In this document: in pieces, positions 10,245-21,455 of the stretch
Layout of the letters: each line of letters opens with the position of its first letter
Numbering within the stretch: the stretch's first letter is position 1
NCBI GenBank assembly: GCA_933228895.1
Contig: OW121853.1
Coordinates: forward strand, 74,136,645 to 74,200,644
Length of the DNA stretch: 64,000 bases
DNA from: Platycnemis pennipes
Lineage: Eukaryota; Arthropoda; Insecta; Odonata; Platycnemididae
Reading direction: 5' to 3'
Notes under the pieces: generated by a model
What the model was told of the DNA's origin: nothing
What the model saw: only the letters and a program-made list of their open reading frames with translations
The model's database searches: none
Position numbers and translations under genes: made by a program

Positions 10245-10375
10245 GAAAAGAATAGAGTAAAGGTAGTTGTTTCAGGCTTGATTTGGTGGAATATCATAGC
10301 GAAAGAAAAAATGGCAATTTTCCACAAGAATATTCTTGTGGAAAATTGCCATTTTTTCTTTCGAAAAGAATAGAG
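10245..10375. mobile_element. Short insertion with perfect 64-bp palindrome and 13-bp direct repeats
   Basis: GAAAAGAATAGAG occurs at 10245-10257 and again at 10363-10375. Between them, 10300-10363 is a perfect palindrome with two 32-bp arms and no spacer, centred on GAAT|ATTC. About 42 bp of unpaired sequence precedes the palindrome. The layout (direct repeat, single-copy part, terminal snap-back, direct repeat) is the same as at 21921-22077. No ORF. Confidence 0.9.
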
Positions 10376-10884
10376 GTTTATTCTTTGCCATTATCGCGGA
10401 AGCTACAATTTTTCATCCATTTCAAACAGACTCGGTAAACAGCAACGATGCCTCGATGACGAATTTCGCGTCGCGAATGCAATGAATCACACAATTTGAA
10501 TTATGGTCCACGCCAGAATTAATAAATACAACCACGACGTTTGCGGATGAAAAAATAATGAAAATACATCTACAAGGCGGATTTTCACAGCGCGTGAATT
10601 TCGTTAACGATATTTTTCGAGGCTTTTATGAGACCGAAGCTGGTGAGCTGTCCTACTAAAATAATTGTCTTCTTCTCCGAACATCTAGTTTAGCACACTT
10701 GAGCTAGATGCTTGAGCATTAATAGCAAACTGTGCGCGCCAAGAGGGGTTGTCGCTATGGTTAACGATAGCAACAACGATAGAGAAACATCCACGATACT
10801 GTCCCGGATTTTGGAAACAATACAACCAACAGCCGGAATTCTGTGGAAATTTGTATCATTTGAATAAAAAGACTAATTGTGGCT

Positions 10885-11150
10885 CAGGTGATCAATTTGG
10901 GGTGGTGATCAGAGTACTGGTCTGTCTCGGCAGTGGCAAAGATTGTTTTCCTTGGTATTCCGGCCCTTACTTAAGTGCTGTATGAAGAGTTCAGTCCTCC
11001 GTACGGTGAATAGGACGTTAAGCCGCGGATCTCTTGGCGTCTTTCCTCAGAGGTAGCCCAATTCCAACGACGGGTTTCTTTCCACCCTTCCTCCGTTTCC
11101 TGAATAAATTCCTACCCCTATCAAATTACCTTCCTATCCTAAATGGCGCA
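10885..11150 (+). repeat. SINE-A copy
   Basis: A tRNA-like head (GGTGGTGATCAGAGTACTGG) is followed by CTCCGTACGGTGAATAGGAC, GTTAAGCCGCGGATCTCTTGG and a pyrimidine-rich end (TTTCTTTCCACCCTTCCTCC, then CTGAATAAATTCCTACCCC). The order of blocks matches the copy at 15065-15355. Confidence 0.8.
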
Positions 11151-11641
11151 AATAGCGTTCGATACCAGTTGCCTTGCCCTAGAAATCAAGTATGGTTCAT
11201 TCGTGATAATATGAATATGGGATTTTTAACGCTGAAAATGAAATTGAAAATTTAGAAGGACATTAGCATTCATCATTTAAATTACCAGTAATCATTCCTA
11301 AATTTGTCTAGACGAAGCACTCCATTCGATATTTCTCTCGGCTAACCATTTCGATCGTAATTCTAGTAATGAATCTGATTCCGTCTCTCCCACAACTACT
11401 TCGCCATCAGCGAAACGCAGCATGCAAATTCCTGCCCCGTAGACATTCACTCTTTATAGCCTTATCGGGAAAACAGTAACTTGAGAGCTGGAAGGGTACT
11501 GTTACCTGGGTACTTACATTTCAAATGCTTCCAGCCTTGACTTATCTCCTGCTGTCATCGTTCATGCTTCGCTGGCATATATGTAATAGCATGCTCCTGA
11601 TGTATGTTCTAATGAAGGAAGTCTTAAGAATAGTGGGATAA

Positions 11642-11884
11642 AAGAGAAGTCTGCTGAAAACTCTAAAAGGAAGAAGGGGCAATTTAATCGGCCATATCTT
11701 AAGACACGATGGTGTGACGAAGACAATCGTCGAAGGAAAAGTGAGCGGGAAGAATGGAAATGGCAGGCCTCGGATGAGATATATGGAACAAGTTGTGAAA
11801 GATGTAAAAGAGAAGAATTATGTCAATATGAATATGTTAGCCGATAGGAGAATCGAGTGGAAGGCTGCGTCAAATCATTCTTAG
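11642..11884 (+). pseudogene. RTE/other-clade LINE: RT C-terminus
   Basis: An open stretch without a start codon reads RSLLKTLKGRRGNLIGHILR, then GKNGNGRPRMRYMEQVV and RRIEWKAASNHS before a stop. The IGHxLRH...GRGRPR...WK pattern is typical of the C-terminus of a large group of animal LINE ORF2 proteins. CTTAGGATTGTTGACCCATG and a GAT-rich tail follow. Decayed copies lie at 22660-22920 and 37840-38040. Confidence 0.75.
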
Positions 11885-11905
11885 GATTGTTGACCCATGA
11901 TGATG

Positions 11906-12790
11906 TTTGATAGAGGTATCATAGTCGGTATTCATACGTACACACTACCATTATGAACGTTGCTGGTATGTGTTTTGGAACGTATTTCCCGAATACTGGG
12001 CAAAGCAGACATCGGGGTGTGTTTCATTACGGTAACCGATACATAAGACGTTGGAGAGTCTTCACCACTTGCATGCGGAGGGAATCTATAGAATCCCATG
12101 CCTCTACAGGAAGGGGTTGTATATTGGCCAAAATGAACGCTCAGTGGCATGAATGTCTAATGAACACCCGGCATCTACGGCAACGTAAAGGAGTCCACCA
12201 TCGCGGAACACTCAAGTCACAGGAATTCCGGGCGAGCGACACAATATCTTGGCCGAGAGAACCCCACAGCTGTCGAAGAAGACGTGCTGCCACTCAAGAA
12301 TAATGCAGGAAGCAACAGGAATAAGAAAAACGACCCTTCAACATCAACCGGACCGACTGCATTATACTCAGCGTCGCGTGGAAGACTTCTTCGATTGACA
12401 TTTGAAGGATCTGAAAGGACTCAAAGGCCAGGCTTACTCTCCATATATTGACGTACGCGGATCGGGTAAGAATTATAGTATAGTGATACCTTGAAGCTAC
12501 GGGCGTAAGGAAATTTAGGTATACATTCAATAAATACCCCGTATCACCGCATCATTAAATTCATTCTTCGCATTTTAATCGTGATGCCGTGGCCTGCAAT
12601 GGACACGAGAGGTCGGACGCAACGCTCTTCATGCAGCGGCTCTTGAAAGGCACAATCTGACACTATACGGCATAGCCTCAGCCGAACAAGTATCTGAAAA
12701 ACTATTCTGCGACTACTAGGCACAATGCATGCATGAACCCCCGCCACTCATGGTCGAGGTGATTCCCTGCATCTCATACGAATTAGGATC
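11906..12790. other. Unassigned stretch
   Basis: Overlapping short frames occur on both strands, the longest being 116 codons plus at 11953-12303. None shows a known motif. No repeat partner is seen in this window. Confidence 0.3.
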
Positions 12791-12793
12791 TAA

Positions 12794-12872
12794 TCTATAA
12801 TCTACTCACTACCCTGCGATCTCCCTCAAGGAGTTTGGCAGGGGGTGTTAGACCAAATGTCCTTAAAAGTAG
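12794..12872 (-). mobile_element. Divergent LINE 3' tail
   Basis: ATAATCTACTCACTACCCTG, CGATCTCCCTCAAGGAG and TTTGGCAGGGGGTGTTAGACC keep the spacing of the shared LINE tail but with many changes. This suggests an older subfamily. Confidence 0.6.
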
Positions 12873-13199
12873 GAAGGAAACGGAAAGGAGATGAAATGAA
12901 GAGGATATGTTTAAAAGAATATTATATCGTGCGGTTGAAGTGTAATCGCGGATAGTCCGCGAGAAAAAGAATGCTTGAATCTGCTCAACATACATAAAAC
13001 TTTCGGGACTTTTCCAATGATAAATTTTCGATAGTTTTTTTTCTAATATATATCTGTAGAAAATTACTGAATGTTTTATTTTTACTGTAATGGACGCCCG
13101 AAGTAAAAATCAACAATAAAATCCACTTGTCAACAGTCTAATCCGTTAACGTTATCACTTTTGTTGAATCTGCTGCTGTAGCTCGGGGGTAGAATTATA

Positions 13200-13620
13200 T
13201 CTGCAGCCTCACCCTCGATACTCCCTCCATCGGAATTTTTGCAGTACAGAAACATGTATGCTGGTTAAAGTTGGACGGAGAGGAAGAGGTCCTTCCTTGG
13301 CCCTATCGAATTCCCACTGCAGATTTAATTCGCTGGGGTCGCTGGCCCCGCGGAAATCTCCCACCGCCGCCGTCGCGAGCCCCACCGAAAGATTCGCGTG
13401 CATTCGTGGGAAGGGCAGGGAGGGGGAGTTGCGTGCAGCGAGATGCAGGATGCAGGTGGCCCTGGAGGGAATATTCGATGCACGAATCCAGACGGCCAAT
13501 GCGAAATAATGGGGGAGTGCAGGACGAAAAAGCAGCAGAATCGTGGGATTGGCACGTCCGGTTGGCCTCTCACATCCCGTAAGGTCCACTCTAACACGTA
13601 GATACATACGAGAGGGAGGG
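13200..13620. other. GC-rich island with overlapping open frames
   Basis: Open frames of 60-130 codons exist on both strands through 13209-13678. Simultaneous openness on both strands in GC-rich DNA is a composition effect unless conservation shows otherwise. No family is recognised. Confidence 0.3.
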
Positions 13621-13814
13621 AGGACAGCCGTTTACAGATTAAATCGATAGCTTCTGGAGTCAAAGCTGTTTTTTTCAAGGTCCACTCATATTCTCTTTCG
13701 ACCTTACAGAATGTTTCTGCTCTTACGCCCTTTCCCTTTTAGTTCAGTATATAGTACGTCACGTCGAAGCTCAGCATCTATGTTGGTCGTCCGAACCAGT
13801 CAAACGCAAGCTAT

Positions 13815-13900
13815 GGTGGGGATCTGGTTGGTTTGGTGGCCAGAGAACTGCATTCCCGAGAGCCCGTGTACGTATTCCGACAGTGGCAGATTTTAAAAAT
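13815..13900 (+). repeat. SINE-A head fragment
   Basis: TTGGTTTGGTGGCCAGAGAAC, TGCATTCCCGAGAGCCCG and CCGACAGTGGCAGATTTT follow the tRNA-like head and GGCAGTGGCA box of the SINE. The body is missing. Confidence 0.55.
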
Positions 13901-13904
13901 GATT

Positions 13905-15060
13905 TTAGGGAAAAACGTACTGTCTACCACTACGCCACGTCAAAGCAAAAGGTAACCCAATCTCATCCATAATTTGAGAAGATACTTTTAAGAAATTTCT
14001 TCGAGCTTTAGAGAAAAAATCAGGAAGGCCTGAATCCGGAGAAACTAGCTTCAATATCGCAGTAAAAACACAGTTTGGTCACTTGGAAAATTAGAATAGA
14101 ACGATTTGATTATGCGACTTGGATTTCGACTCTTACATGTCATCGTCAGATGTCATCCGCCAACGTTAATTTGATTAAGTTCGCTTCATTATATCATCAA
14201 TTGCTCCTGGATGAACTTTTCCGAATAGTTTTATCGTGAGGGTGTAAAAATTGTTTTATACTCCACAGTATTTATAAGTATAATATAATTATGTTTATAA
14301 CTACATGGGCCCTATATACCTTTGGCGGAATAACCCTTCTCATCCCTTCGCTCGCTCCACTATTCATTTATCAATGTTCACCTGTTGGCGGTATTTAGGC
14401 ACATTTTTTGCATTCTTTCATAACAGGCTTACCTTCCTCATGCATTCTTTGGAAGAACTCTCAAAAGAATCGTCCGTTGCAAAAAACTTTGAAATAAATT
14501 TGGAAGTTTCTGTCTTCCCTTTTTATATTAAATAACATATATAATAATTCATAAAAGCTGTGGAATGCTACACAATTTTTCACTCTCACGATCGCTTCAT
14601 ATGTTTCATTCCGAGGATCACCTGAACAATGTAGTGACACGCAGAGAAATACTAGCCAGTAGCACAGGATGGTGGTGAATAAACTCAGCAAGAATCCTTA
14701 TAGTAACGTTCCCACTGAAATTAATATAAACATTTATTTTGATTCCAACGAGAATACCACAGTCGCCGACGGAGAGAACTGCGACTGGCCACTCCTTCAA
14801 AATTTATTACAGCCCTCAATTAGTGGAACAGACATAAAAGAAAGAAGAAGATTCCGGTGGTCCCACGTCGATCATTCATGTTTCCCACACTTAGAGGGCG
14901 GGGCGCTCTCCGGCTGACACGCGATAAAGCCACAGTTGAACGAAACGTTTTGTTTCCCCTGCATCGAGCCTTGCATGCCGAATCGGCAGCTGCTGAGAAT
15001 TTTATCGCGAAACCAAGCCTTTTTATCCCAAGATATGCACGGAGAAAACATTGCAACAAC
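13905..15060. other. Unassigned stretch
   Basis: I see no gene or repeat partner. 14840-15060 is more GC-rich with open frames in several phases (for example 14872-15189 minus), all without known motifs. Confidence 0.3.
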
Positions 15061-15064
15061 CGAT

Positions 15065-15355
15065 GGGGATCGGGTTGGCATGGTGGCTAGAGTAGGCAAT
15101 GGTTTTCCATCCCGAGAGCTCGAGTTCGAACAAAGGCAGGGATAAAGATTTTTCATTGGTTTACCGGTTCCTCCTTGAGTTCTACGCACAAAGCACTTCG
15201 AGTGCAGTGCTCCGTCCGTTGGATGGGACGTTAAACCGTGATCCCCTTGACGCCTTTCGTAATGAGCAGGCTTACGCCGACGCCTGATTTCTCTCCACTC
15301 ATCCTCAGTTCCTTGAAAAATGCTACCTCTATGAAATCACCCATCTATCCTAGCA
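15065..15355 (+). repeat. SINE-A, near full length
   Basis: The head GGCATGGTGGCTAGAGTAGG contains an A-box and GAGCTCGAGTTCGAAC a B-box. Then come CTCCGTCCGTTGGATGGGAC, GTTAAACCGTGATCCCCTTG, ACGCCTTTCGTAATGAGCAGG and TTTCTCTCCACTCATCCTC. It ends near CACCCATCTATCC. This copy and 44935-45225 best define the family consensus. Confidence 0.8.
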
Positions 15356-15589
15356 AGGTGCAATTTATCTCATCTATCAGTCGCCTCCCCTGAATAACTA
15401 ACCATTGCGTCCTATTGCGTTCTTCAATACTCTTGCCAATTTTGGCAATTACTCGAATCTGAGATAACGTGTGATATAGCAGAGAGAGAAGTATGAAACA
15501 AACACTCTTTAAAATTAAGAATGGCACCTTCTCGCGTTTGAAACTTTCATTGCCTCCTTCGAACTTTCTTATTTCTTTTCCTCTCCCAC

Positions 15590-15948
15590 CAGGCACGCAG
15601 CCAGAAATTTACATGTTACAAATCTCTTCCATTAATTTTCAGTACTTTCACAGTGCCCATTCATATCTCTTCTCACTGATAAAGTTCACTGCTTACCTTG
15701 TTATGAAGCAACTATTTTGACCGGCCCCAGAACAGAAGTACACACATAATTATAAAATTGAAAAGAACAATGATTAACCACACACATTCATTAAACTGGT
15801 AATCACGTTTCAAGACACTTAACACTAGAATTATACGCAGTGTAATCCAGATTGTAGTGCCCAGTTAAAATGAGAACAACAAATTATTGGGAAAATTTCG
15901 GGGGGGCTGAAGCCCCGGAAGCCCCCCAGTCCCCTGGCTACTTGCCTG
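15590..15948. mobile_element. hAT-type element, TIR CAGGCACGTAGCCAG family, longer copy
   Basis: The left end CAGGCACGCAGCCAG and right end CTGGCTACTTGCCTG form the TIR. The flanking octamers TCTCCCAC and CTTCCCAC agree at 6 of 8 positions, fitting an aged hAT target duplication. Inside lie TTCCATTAATTTTCAGTAC and a GGGGGGGCTGAAGCCCC block, both shared (reverse orientation) with 39277-39534. Confidence 0.8.
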
Positions 15949-16956
15949 CTTCCCACAATGTTTCACATATCTTCGTTCGTCTTCCACCCTTTCCCACTAA
16001 TATTCACATCTTGACATTAACACCTCAAGAGTTCTCAATCTTAGCTTACCATCTTACAAAAATACCAAGTATCTGATTCAAACGACACATAATTAGCGCA
16101 TTGAGTATCCTTTTGTCGGTGCTTGTAGTCTGGTCTCTTTGACGTCGGTCTGGTAAACCATATGTTTCGCGTTGGAATCTCGTGTTGAGCATAGCGTTTT
16201 GTTCGCCTGAAAATCACGGTGTAATAAAGGTTAGGTCGTTGAAATACCCTGAAAGATAATTCTACAATCCAAATACCATTTCCTGGTGGTCTTCATTCAG
16301 ATCCCCGCATAATTTCTCTCCTCTTTGAGAATAACTCTTATCCCTGCGCAATTATTCGCCTGATGTCTCTACTGCAAAACAATTTTCTTTCCGAAATACC
16401 CCCAATAAAAGAATGCTGCTGCATCTGCCCTCATAGTGATGATGAATGCAATTACTCTCTGGTCTTTCCATGAAATTTCCATCCTATCTCTCCGCAGGTG
16501 GACCAGCCGTTACAAATTCTCAGAGAGTTACTTTCGCATCAGTGAGTCAGGTGCAGCCATTCCCTTAATCAGAGATAGCGAGTGGTAATATCTAACGGGA
16601 TCGCAGGTCCAAATGATCTCTCTCGTATCGTGAATGACTTTTTCGCATGTTTATGAGAATCTTCGCACGTCACTACACATCCATCTTTCCACTGTCTCTC
16701 TTATCATTGGCTGCAATCAAAAGCCTAACGTAGAATCTTGGGAATGTCCGCGTCATCCTTTCAGAAAGTTTTATTTCGGCTGGAGAGATTTGACTAATCC
16801 AGGTGCCGGCATTTTTGCGGGGAAATCAAACCAGAAGTTAAGTGACTGAGGATGCTTTGAAACCCCCTAGAAATCACCGCGTACACTGTCCAGTAACCAA
16901 ATGGAAGGAAGGGAGAGCGTACAACACGAACTCATTCCTTAGAGAGAATGTTCTAA
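15949..16956. other. Unassigned stretch
   Basis: No recognisable gene. A 71-codon plus frame at 16634-16849 contains a GWRDLTNPGAGIFAGKSNQK-like segment that resembles nothing I can name. Confidence 0.3.
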
Positions 16957-17177
16957 AGGCCGCTTTACACGATACAATTTCTTGTAAAAACGCTTGTATG
17001 AGAAAATTGTACCGTGTAAAGCGGCAAATTGTGTGAACGCTTGTGTGAATGTTTGAATGAATGTACGGAAAATAGAACCTGTTCTAATTCCATTCAGACA
17101 AGCCTACAATTTAGTTCATTTTATACAAGCGTTTGTACAAGAAATTGTGCAACAAATCGTATCGTGTAAAGCGGCCT
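16957..17177. mobile_element. PIF/Harbinger-type MITE, TSD TAA
   Basis: A 221-bp element with ends AGGCCGCTTTACACGATAC and the reverse complement, flanked by TAA at 16954-16956 and 17178-17180. The TIR is at least 24 bp with few mismatches. A third partial copy of the motif (CCGTGTAAAGCGGCAAATTG) occurs inside. A 3-bp TWA duplication is the hallmark of PIF/Harbinger. Confidence 0.9.
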
Positions 17178-17518
17178 TAAGGATAAGAGCAATGTATTAC
17201 AAGGTTTCGTTCATCGCAAACAAAATGAAAATTTCAAAGCCCGCGAAATAGCCGCGAAAGTCTTAACGGCGTTACCCTTTGAAATTTATAAAAATAATAA
17301 AAATAAAAATTGCACAATACTAGAAATTCCACAGAGAAATTTCATCGGCCTTGACCGGGACCGCGGGTAGTTAGCGAACTTTGGATTTGTTATAATTAAG
17401 CACCTTTGGGGTTTCAATGTCGGATTGAACCTCGTGGATAGTGGCGCCATGAGCACGACTACGGCTTTTTTTTGACATATCATTTCCAGCAGTTCGGCAA
17501 CATCTTGTTCCTTTAAAG

Positions 17519-17941
17519 CAGGGGTTCCCTTACTGGGGGGCGCGCCCCCCCAGGGGGGCGTGAAGACATGTCAGGGGGGGCGTGAGCGCGAGACCAGTTA
17601 AAAATAAAAATCTCTAAGTAAATAAAATCCATACATTTCTTTAGTTAATTTTATGTTGTAGATTTTTAAAATCAACCTTGATGTTTAGAAAACTTAACAA
17701 TTCACTTGCATAAAACTCTTTTATAGCAAAAATATATAGCTTTTCGTCGATGTTTTTTTTCTTAACAGTATTTCTTTAAATTGAAACTTATAATGTTGTA
17801 TTTTGTGATAGTAAAAATACATGCTTTGTTTTCAATGCAATACTTGTTTTTTCACATGCCCAAAAAAATTTACTGTTGAAGGGGGGAAGGTTTCCATTTT
17901 AACAGGAGGGGGCGTAGTACAAAAAAGTTTGGGAACCCCTG
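17519..17941. mobile_element. hAT-type MITE, TIR CAGGGGTTCCC, TSD CTTTAAAG
   Basis: A 423-bp element. The left end is CAGGGGTTCCCTTACTGGGG; the right end inward is CAGGGGTTCCCAAACTTTTT. Perfect 8-bp direct repeats CTTTAAAG lie at 17511-17518 and 17942-17949. C/G-rich patches sit just inside both ends and the middle is A/T-rich. CAGNGGTTCCCAA ends are typical of hAT elements. Confidence 0.93.
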
Positions 17942-17974
17942 CTTTAAAGCCTCTATAATTTCCAAAGTTAAACC

Positions 17975-18055
17975 AATACGTCTTGGCAGCTAGTAATAGA
18001 GCACCTCGCTGGAAATCATGAGGTCCGGGTTCGGGTCCCGGTCAAAGTGAATGGT
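17975..18055 (+). repeat. tRNA-like SINE head
   Basis: GCTAGTAATAGAGCACCTCGC, then AGGTCCGGGTTCGGGTCCCGG, give A- and B-box spacing. The same TCCGGGT...CCCGGTCAA wording appears inverted near 17345 (TTGACCGGGACCGCGGG). A T run follows. It is not a functional tRNA, as the acceptor ends do not pair. Confidence 0.45.
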
Positions 18056-18319
18056 TTTTTTTTCTCTGTGGAATTTCTGTTAAAATAAAAAATATTTCGT
18101 TTACGTGGTCATAATGCACTTAGCTCTGATTGTCCCAGGAGAAAGTCCCTTCAATTTTATCAACCGCTGAGGCTAGTTCACAGATAGAGCTCACCCGCGT
18201 CAACGTTCTTTTTCAAATGCGCTTACGAGGGTGAAAAATTGGTCCCAACTCTTAAAAATCTAGCCTATTAAATCTAATTACCAATTTCAGCTGGATGTCC
18301 ATCAATATGGACATTCAGG

Positions 18320-18490
18320 AAAGGTGGGTGATTTGGTAGGGGAAGGAATTTTTCAGGGAATGGATAAAGGCAGGGGAGAAACCCGGAGTCGGCATTAGCC
18401 TACTCTTAGTTAAATTGTGCAAAATGACGACCACGGTTTCACGTCCAATCCGTATGGTGGAGCACTGAACTTGAAGTACTCATAGCACTT
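18320..18490 (-). repeat. SINE-A fragment
   Basis: GGGGAGAAACCCGGAGTCGGC, ATTAGCCTACTCTTAGTTAA and GTATGGTGGAGCACTGAACTT match the SINE core in reverse. It is shortened between these blocks. Confidence 0.75.
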
Positions 18491-18564
18491 AAATAGGAAA
18501 AATATTATGAATTAGAAATGTATTGCTCCGTAGAAAAGAAACATGTTTTAAAACAAACTAACAT

Positions 18565-19100
18565 AATGAAAGTTAGTTTACTCGGAACCGAGATCGCAAT
18601 TTTGTATACGAAATTGTTAGATGGAAACGAAAAAAGAAATGTAGTGAAAAAAATAATCTTCTAACCACAACCACTCATAAATCAAAAGTTAAAATAAGCA
18701 AAAGGTGACGCCCACCGAAAAAGCTGCTTTGATAACATTGACGTCATTTTCCTCCCGTCCTTGACTGCTCTTATGGGAAGGGGAGAGAGTGGAGGGGGGT
18801 TCTCGGAAGGTCTACTCGCACAGATGCTGTCGTAACTGCTCCGATTGGCAGAGTCAGCTGTGTCCCCCCCATTGCGATAAGGCGAAGTAGTTTCGCGAGC
18901 TCAGTTGTGATTGGAAGAATTCGATATACGTTAGAGGTTGCACCACACCCACTTTTCCGAAAGAGTTAAAAACATCAGTTTTTCGACGCCTATAACTCGA
19001 TAAATAATTGACGGATCAAAAAACGGAAAAATGCGGGTCTTTTTATTTTACAAACTCTATCATATTCGGCAATAAAAAAAATATGGTAAACGACCCCATT
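18565..19100. mobile_element. ~535-bp TIR element, copy 2
   Basis: Full-length relative of 2239-2771 in the same orientation. It begins near AATGAAAGTTAGTTTACTCGG and ends GGTAAACGACCCCATT. The right TIR here (GGTAAACGACCCCATT) is probably nearer the ancestral end. No ORF. Confidence 0.85.
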
Positions 19101-19254
19101 TGGAGCTAGGTGTCCTCCAAGGCAATCGGCCTGAAGGTAGGGACATATTCAGAAAATAAAAATACAATACTTTTGACCCAGCTTACAATGTTCTTCAACG
19201 TAGCACTTAAATTTTGGTCAAGGCATATGGGGATAATTATACTACTGAATAAAA

Positions 19255-19330
19255 AACTGAAAAAATACCACAGTTGGGATTTGAACTCTGGTCCTCGAGA
19301 TGGGAAGCCAGTAGTGTTTGCAAACAGCTC
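19255..19330 (-). repeat. tRNA-like SINE head
   Basis: GGGATTTGAACTCTGGTCC (an inverted B-box) followed by GGGAAGCCAGTAGTG. It resembles the head of SINE-A; the body is not evident. Confidence 0.45.
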
Positions 19331-19797
19331 ATTTACGTTTCGGTGATAACCCCTTGGAACACACAATCGAGGTGGATTACAGAGTAGTCAGTAGACATAT
19401 ATTTACTCAAAGAGCACCACTAACCCGACCCCAAGTTTCGTTATCGTCAACGTTATTTTCCTCTCCACTCTTTTAAGCTCCCAGAATTCCTACCAGCAGA
19501 GTACTGTCCACCTATTCTCATGGACAAAAATGGCTTTAGCTACCGGTCGCCTTATATTAACTAACCGAAACTTAATACAGATATTCCTCGTCAACCGCGG
19601 CCTTTGGTCAACGGTTTGGACACTACTTTTATCAACCGCGGCATTTCCCTTGCGTATGCGTGGCTCTGACCAATCTAATGACTTTTTTTTTTAATATTCT
19701 CAATTTTCACTAATTATTTTGTACACAGATACATGCACGAGAGCTAAAATGTATACACAAGGGATGAAATTTGTTTTGAAAAAATCATGTGACTTGT

Positions 19798-19870
19798 CCG
19801 GGAATCGAACGCAGATCTCCCAGTTGCCGACATCAATAAGCCATCTTTCTTCAAGGAGATTTTCGAACCA
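19798..19870 (-). repeat. tRNA-like SINE head
   Basis: TCCGGGAATCGAACGCAGATC is a reverse B-box in a tRNA-like setting, with CATCAATAAGCCATC as a possible A-box region. The body is not assigned. Confidence 0.4.
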
Positions 19871-20020
19871 CGATCTTAAAATCGTGTTTCGAATCAATCG
19901 AGTGCATTTAGTTCCAACATTTCACCACAGATGGCGGTTGTGCTGTTCTGCTTTTCTGCGCGGATATCAGCTACAGAACCCAAGATCACCACCTAATAGT
20001 GGGAAGGAAATACTTCTTCA

Positions 20021-20447
20021 CACTGTAAAAAGTTGATCTGATTTTCAGTGCGATCTGAATTTAAGCGCTGTCTGGTTTAAGGCAGGAACACGGATGCAAG
20101 GTGCGGAAGAGGCAGGAACATGGATGGTTGGTGTAGGAGCAGTTAAGCAGGAAGCAGAGGAAGCAGGATTCTGGAGAGACAGCTTCAGACCACATATCCC
20201 TATCCCTTATATCCCTTCCATCCCTATCCTTATACCGATCCTCCCGGTCTGAAGCGCCTATTAGTGCGGAAACAGACTTGAAAGCACCATGAGTGAGGAT
20301 TCTGGATGGTCTGATTTTCAGTTGTTCACCTGCCTTATTTTTAGACAAGATATTACTGCTGAAATTCAACATACCCTGTCTTAAAATTGTTGCATCTGAA
20401 ATTCAGATCGCTTTTGTACCTTAAAATCAGATCTACTTTTTACAGTG
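20021..20447. mobile_element. MITE, TIR CACTGTAAAAAGT family, copy 2 (interrupted)
   Basis: The reverse-oriented relative of 1026-1322. Ends are CACTGTAAAAAGTTGATCTG and, inward from the right, CACTGTAAAAAGTAGATCTG. Its extra length is due to a 121-bp insertion (20175-20295) plus a 10-bp duplication, so the MITE itself is about 296 bp. Confidence 0.88.
20175..20295. mobile_element. 121-bp insertion with 10-bp TSD inside a MITE
   Basis: AGGATTCTGG flanks it at 20165-20174 and 20296-20305, while copy 1 of the host MITE carries this decamer once. The insert has GCTTCAGACC near one end and GGTCTGAAGC internally, with pyrimidine-rich ATCCCTATCC-type repeats between. Related pieces occur at 54990-55040 and 59700-59790. 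It is probably a short retroposon. Confidence 0.85.
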
Positions 20448-20565
20448 CATTTATATAAATGTATATCACTTGAGAGAAAATAAAATTACGTGAAACTTAA
20501 CTGAAGTGTAGTGGAGGAACGTGACACGTAACCCCTGATTTGCCGCATACTTCGAGGTTTACCAA

Positions 20566-21325
20566 CCTGGGGGGTTATTTTGTAATCTCACCTTTTTAAT
20601 GACTCTTTGCGGGAAGGCGGGAGATCCGTTTCGCTCTCTTAATGATCGGCTCACGAACGGATCGTGAATTGTCGAAGCTTCTGTCGTTGAATAAACAAAC
20701 AAGTGCCTGGCAACGGCAACCGCTTTCTTCAAAAATGGAGGAATACGGTGAAGGTGAGTGAAAAATTGCTTGTCCATATCATTTTAATTATTCGGATGGC
20801 CTGTCAGGATAATTCATGTCCGATAATTTCCTTTATACCAATATTGGAATTTGCATTTGTTTCTCGCTACATTTTACGTTAATAGTGTTTCATCATTTTT
20901 CATTTTCTCAATAGTGTTCCATTCAAGAAATCATTTGTTGATAAGATACAATTCGTGATTTAAGAACGTTTAAGTTCTTCACGTTGTGCAAATTCCAAAA
21001 ATACAATTAAAAATCGATTGTATCTTTCTCGTTCTTGCCTTTCTTTCCAACTCAAGCTTCTAGTGGAAACGATGGTGGCTCCATGCCACGTTATTTATAT
21101 AGATGAGACGGGAACTAATGTCAGGCGGAGATAATGAAACGGATCAAGAGTCGAAAGATACGGATCAGAGCGGATGAATCGTCTGAAAGACCAGCACATG
21201 ACCGGCAGTTCACCGCTTGAGATCCGTAGATGGTCACGCCGCCTGGGTGGCGGAGTTTAACTACGAAAAAGTGACATTGTATGACGTATTCTCACTAAAG
21301 TGAGATTACAAAATAACCCCCCAGG
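20566..21325. mobile_element. 760-bp TIR element, CCTGGGGGGTTATTTTG ends
   Basis: The left end CCTGGGGGGTTATTTTGTAA and the right end match as a TIR of at least 26 bp (continuing TCTCAC on both sides). No clear target duplication and no transposase; the interior frames are short. The superfamily is unassigned. Confidence 0.85.
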
Positions 21326-21379
21326 GACGTAACCCCCCGCGGTTGATAAGGGATACCTGTACAAGCATAAAATCCACGC

Positions 21380-21455
21380 CTTTGGCGGGATACAAACCCG
21401 CAACCTTTGGTTTGCTAGGCTGGCACATTACCCACCTGGCTGCCACGGCCGGAGC
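21380..21455 (-). repeat. tRNA-like SINE head
   Basis: TGGCGGGATACAAACCCGCAA, then GCTAGGCTGGCACATTACCC: reverse B- and A-box-like segments. Acceptor pairing is poor. Confidence 0.45.

Noticed and set aside
13209..13678. Several open frames of over 100 codons
   Set aside because: Open on both strands at once in GC-rich DNA; no motif.
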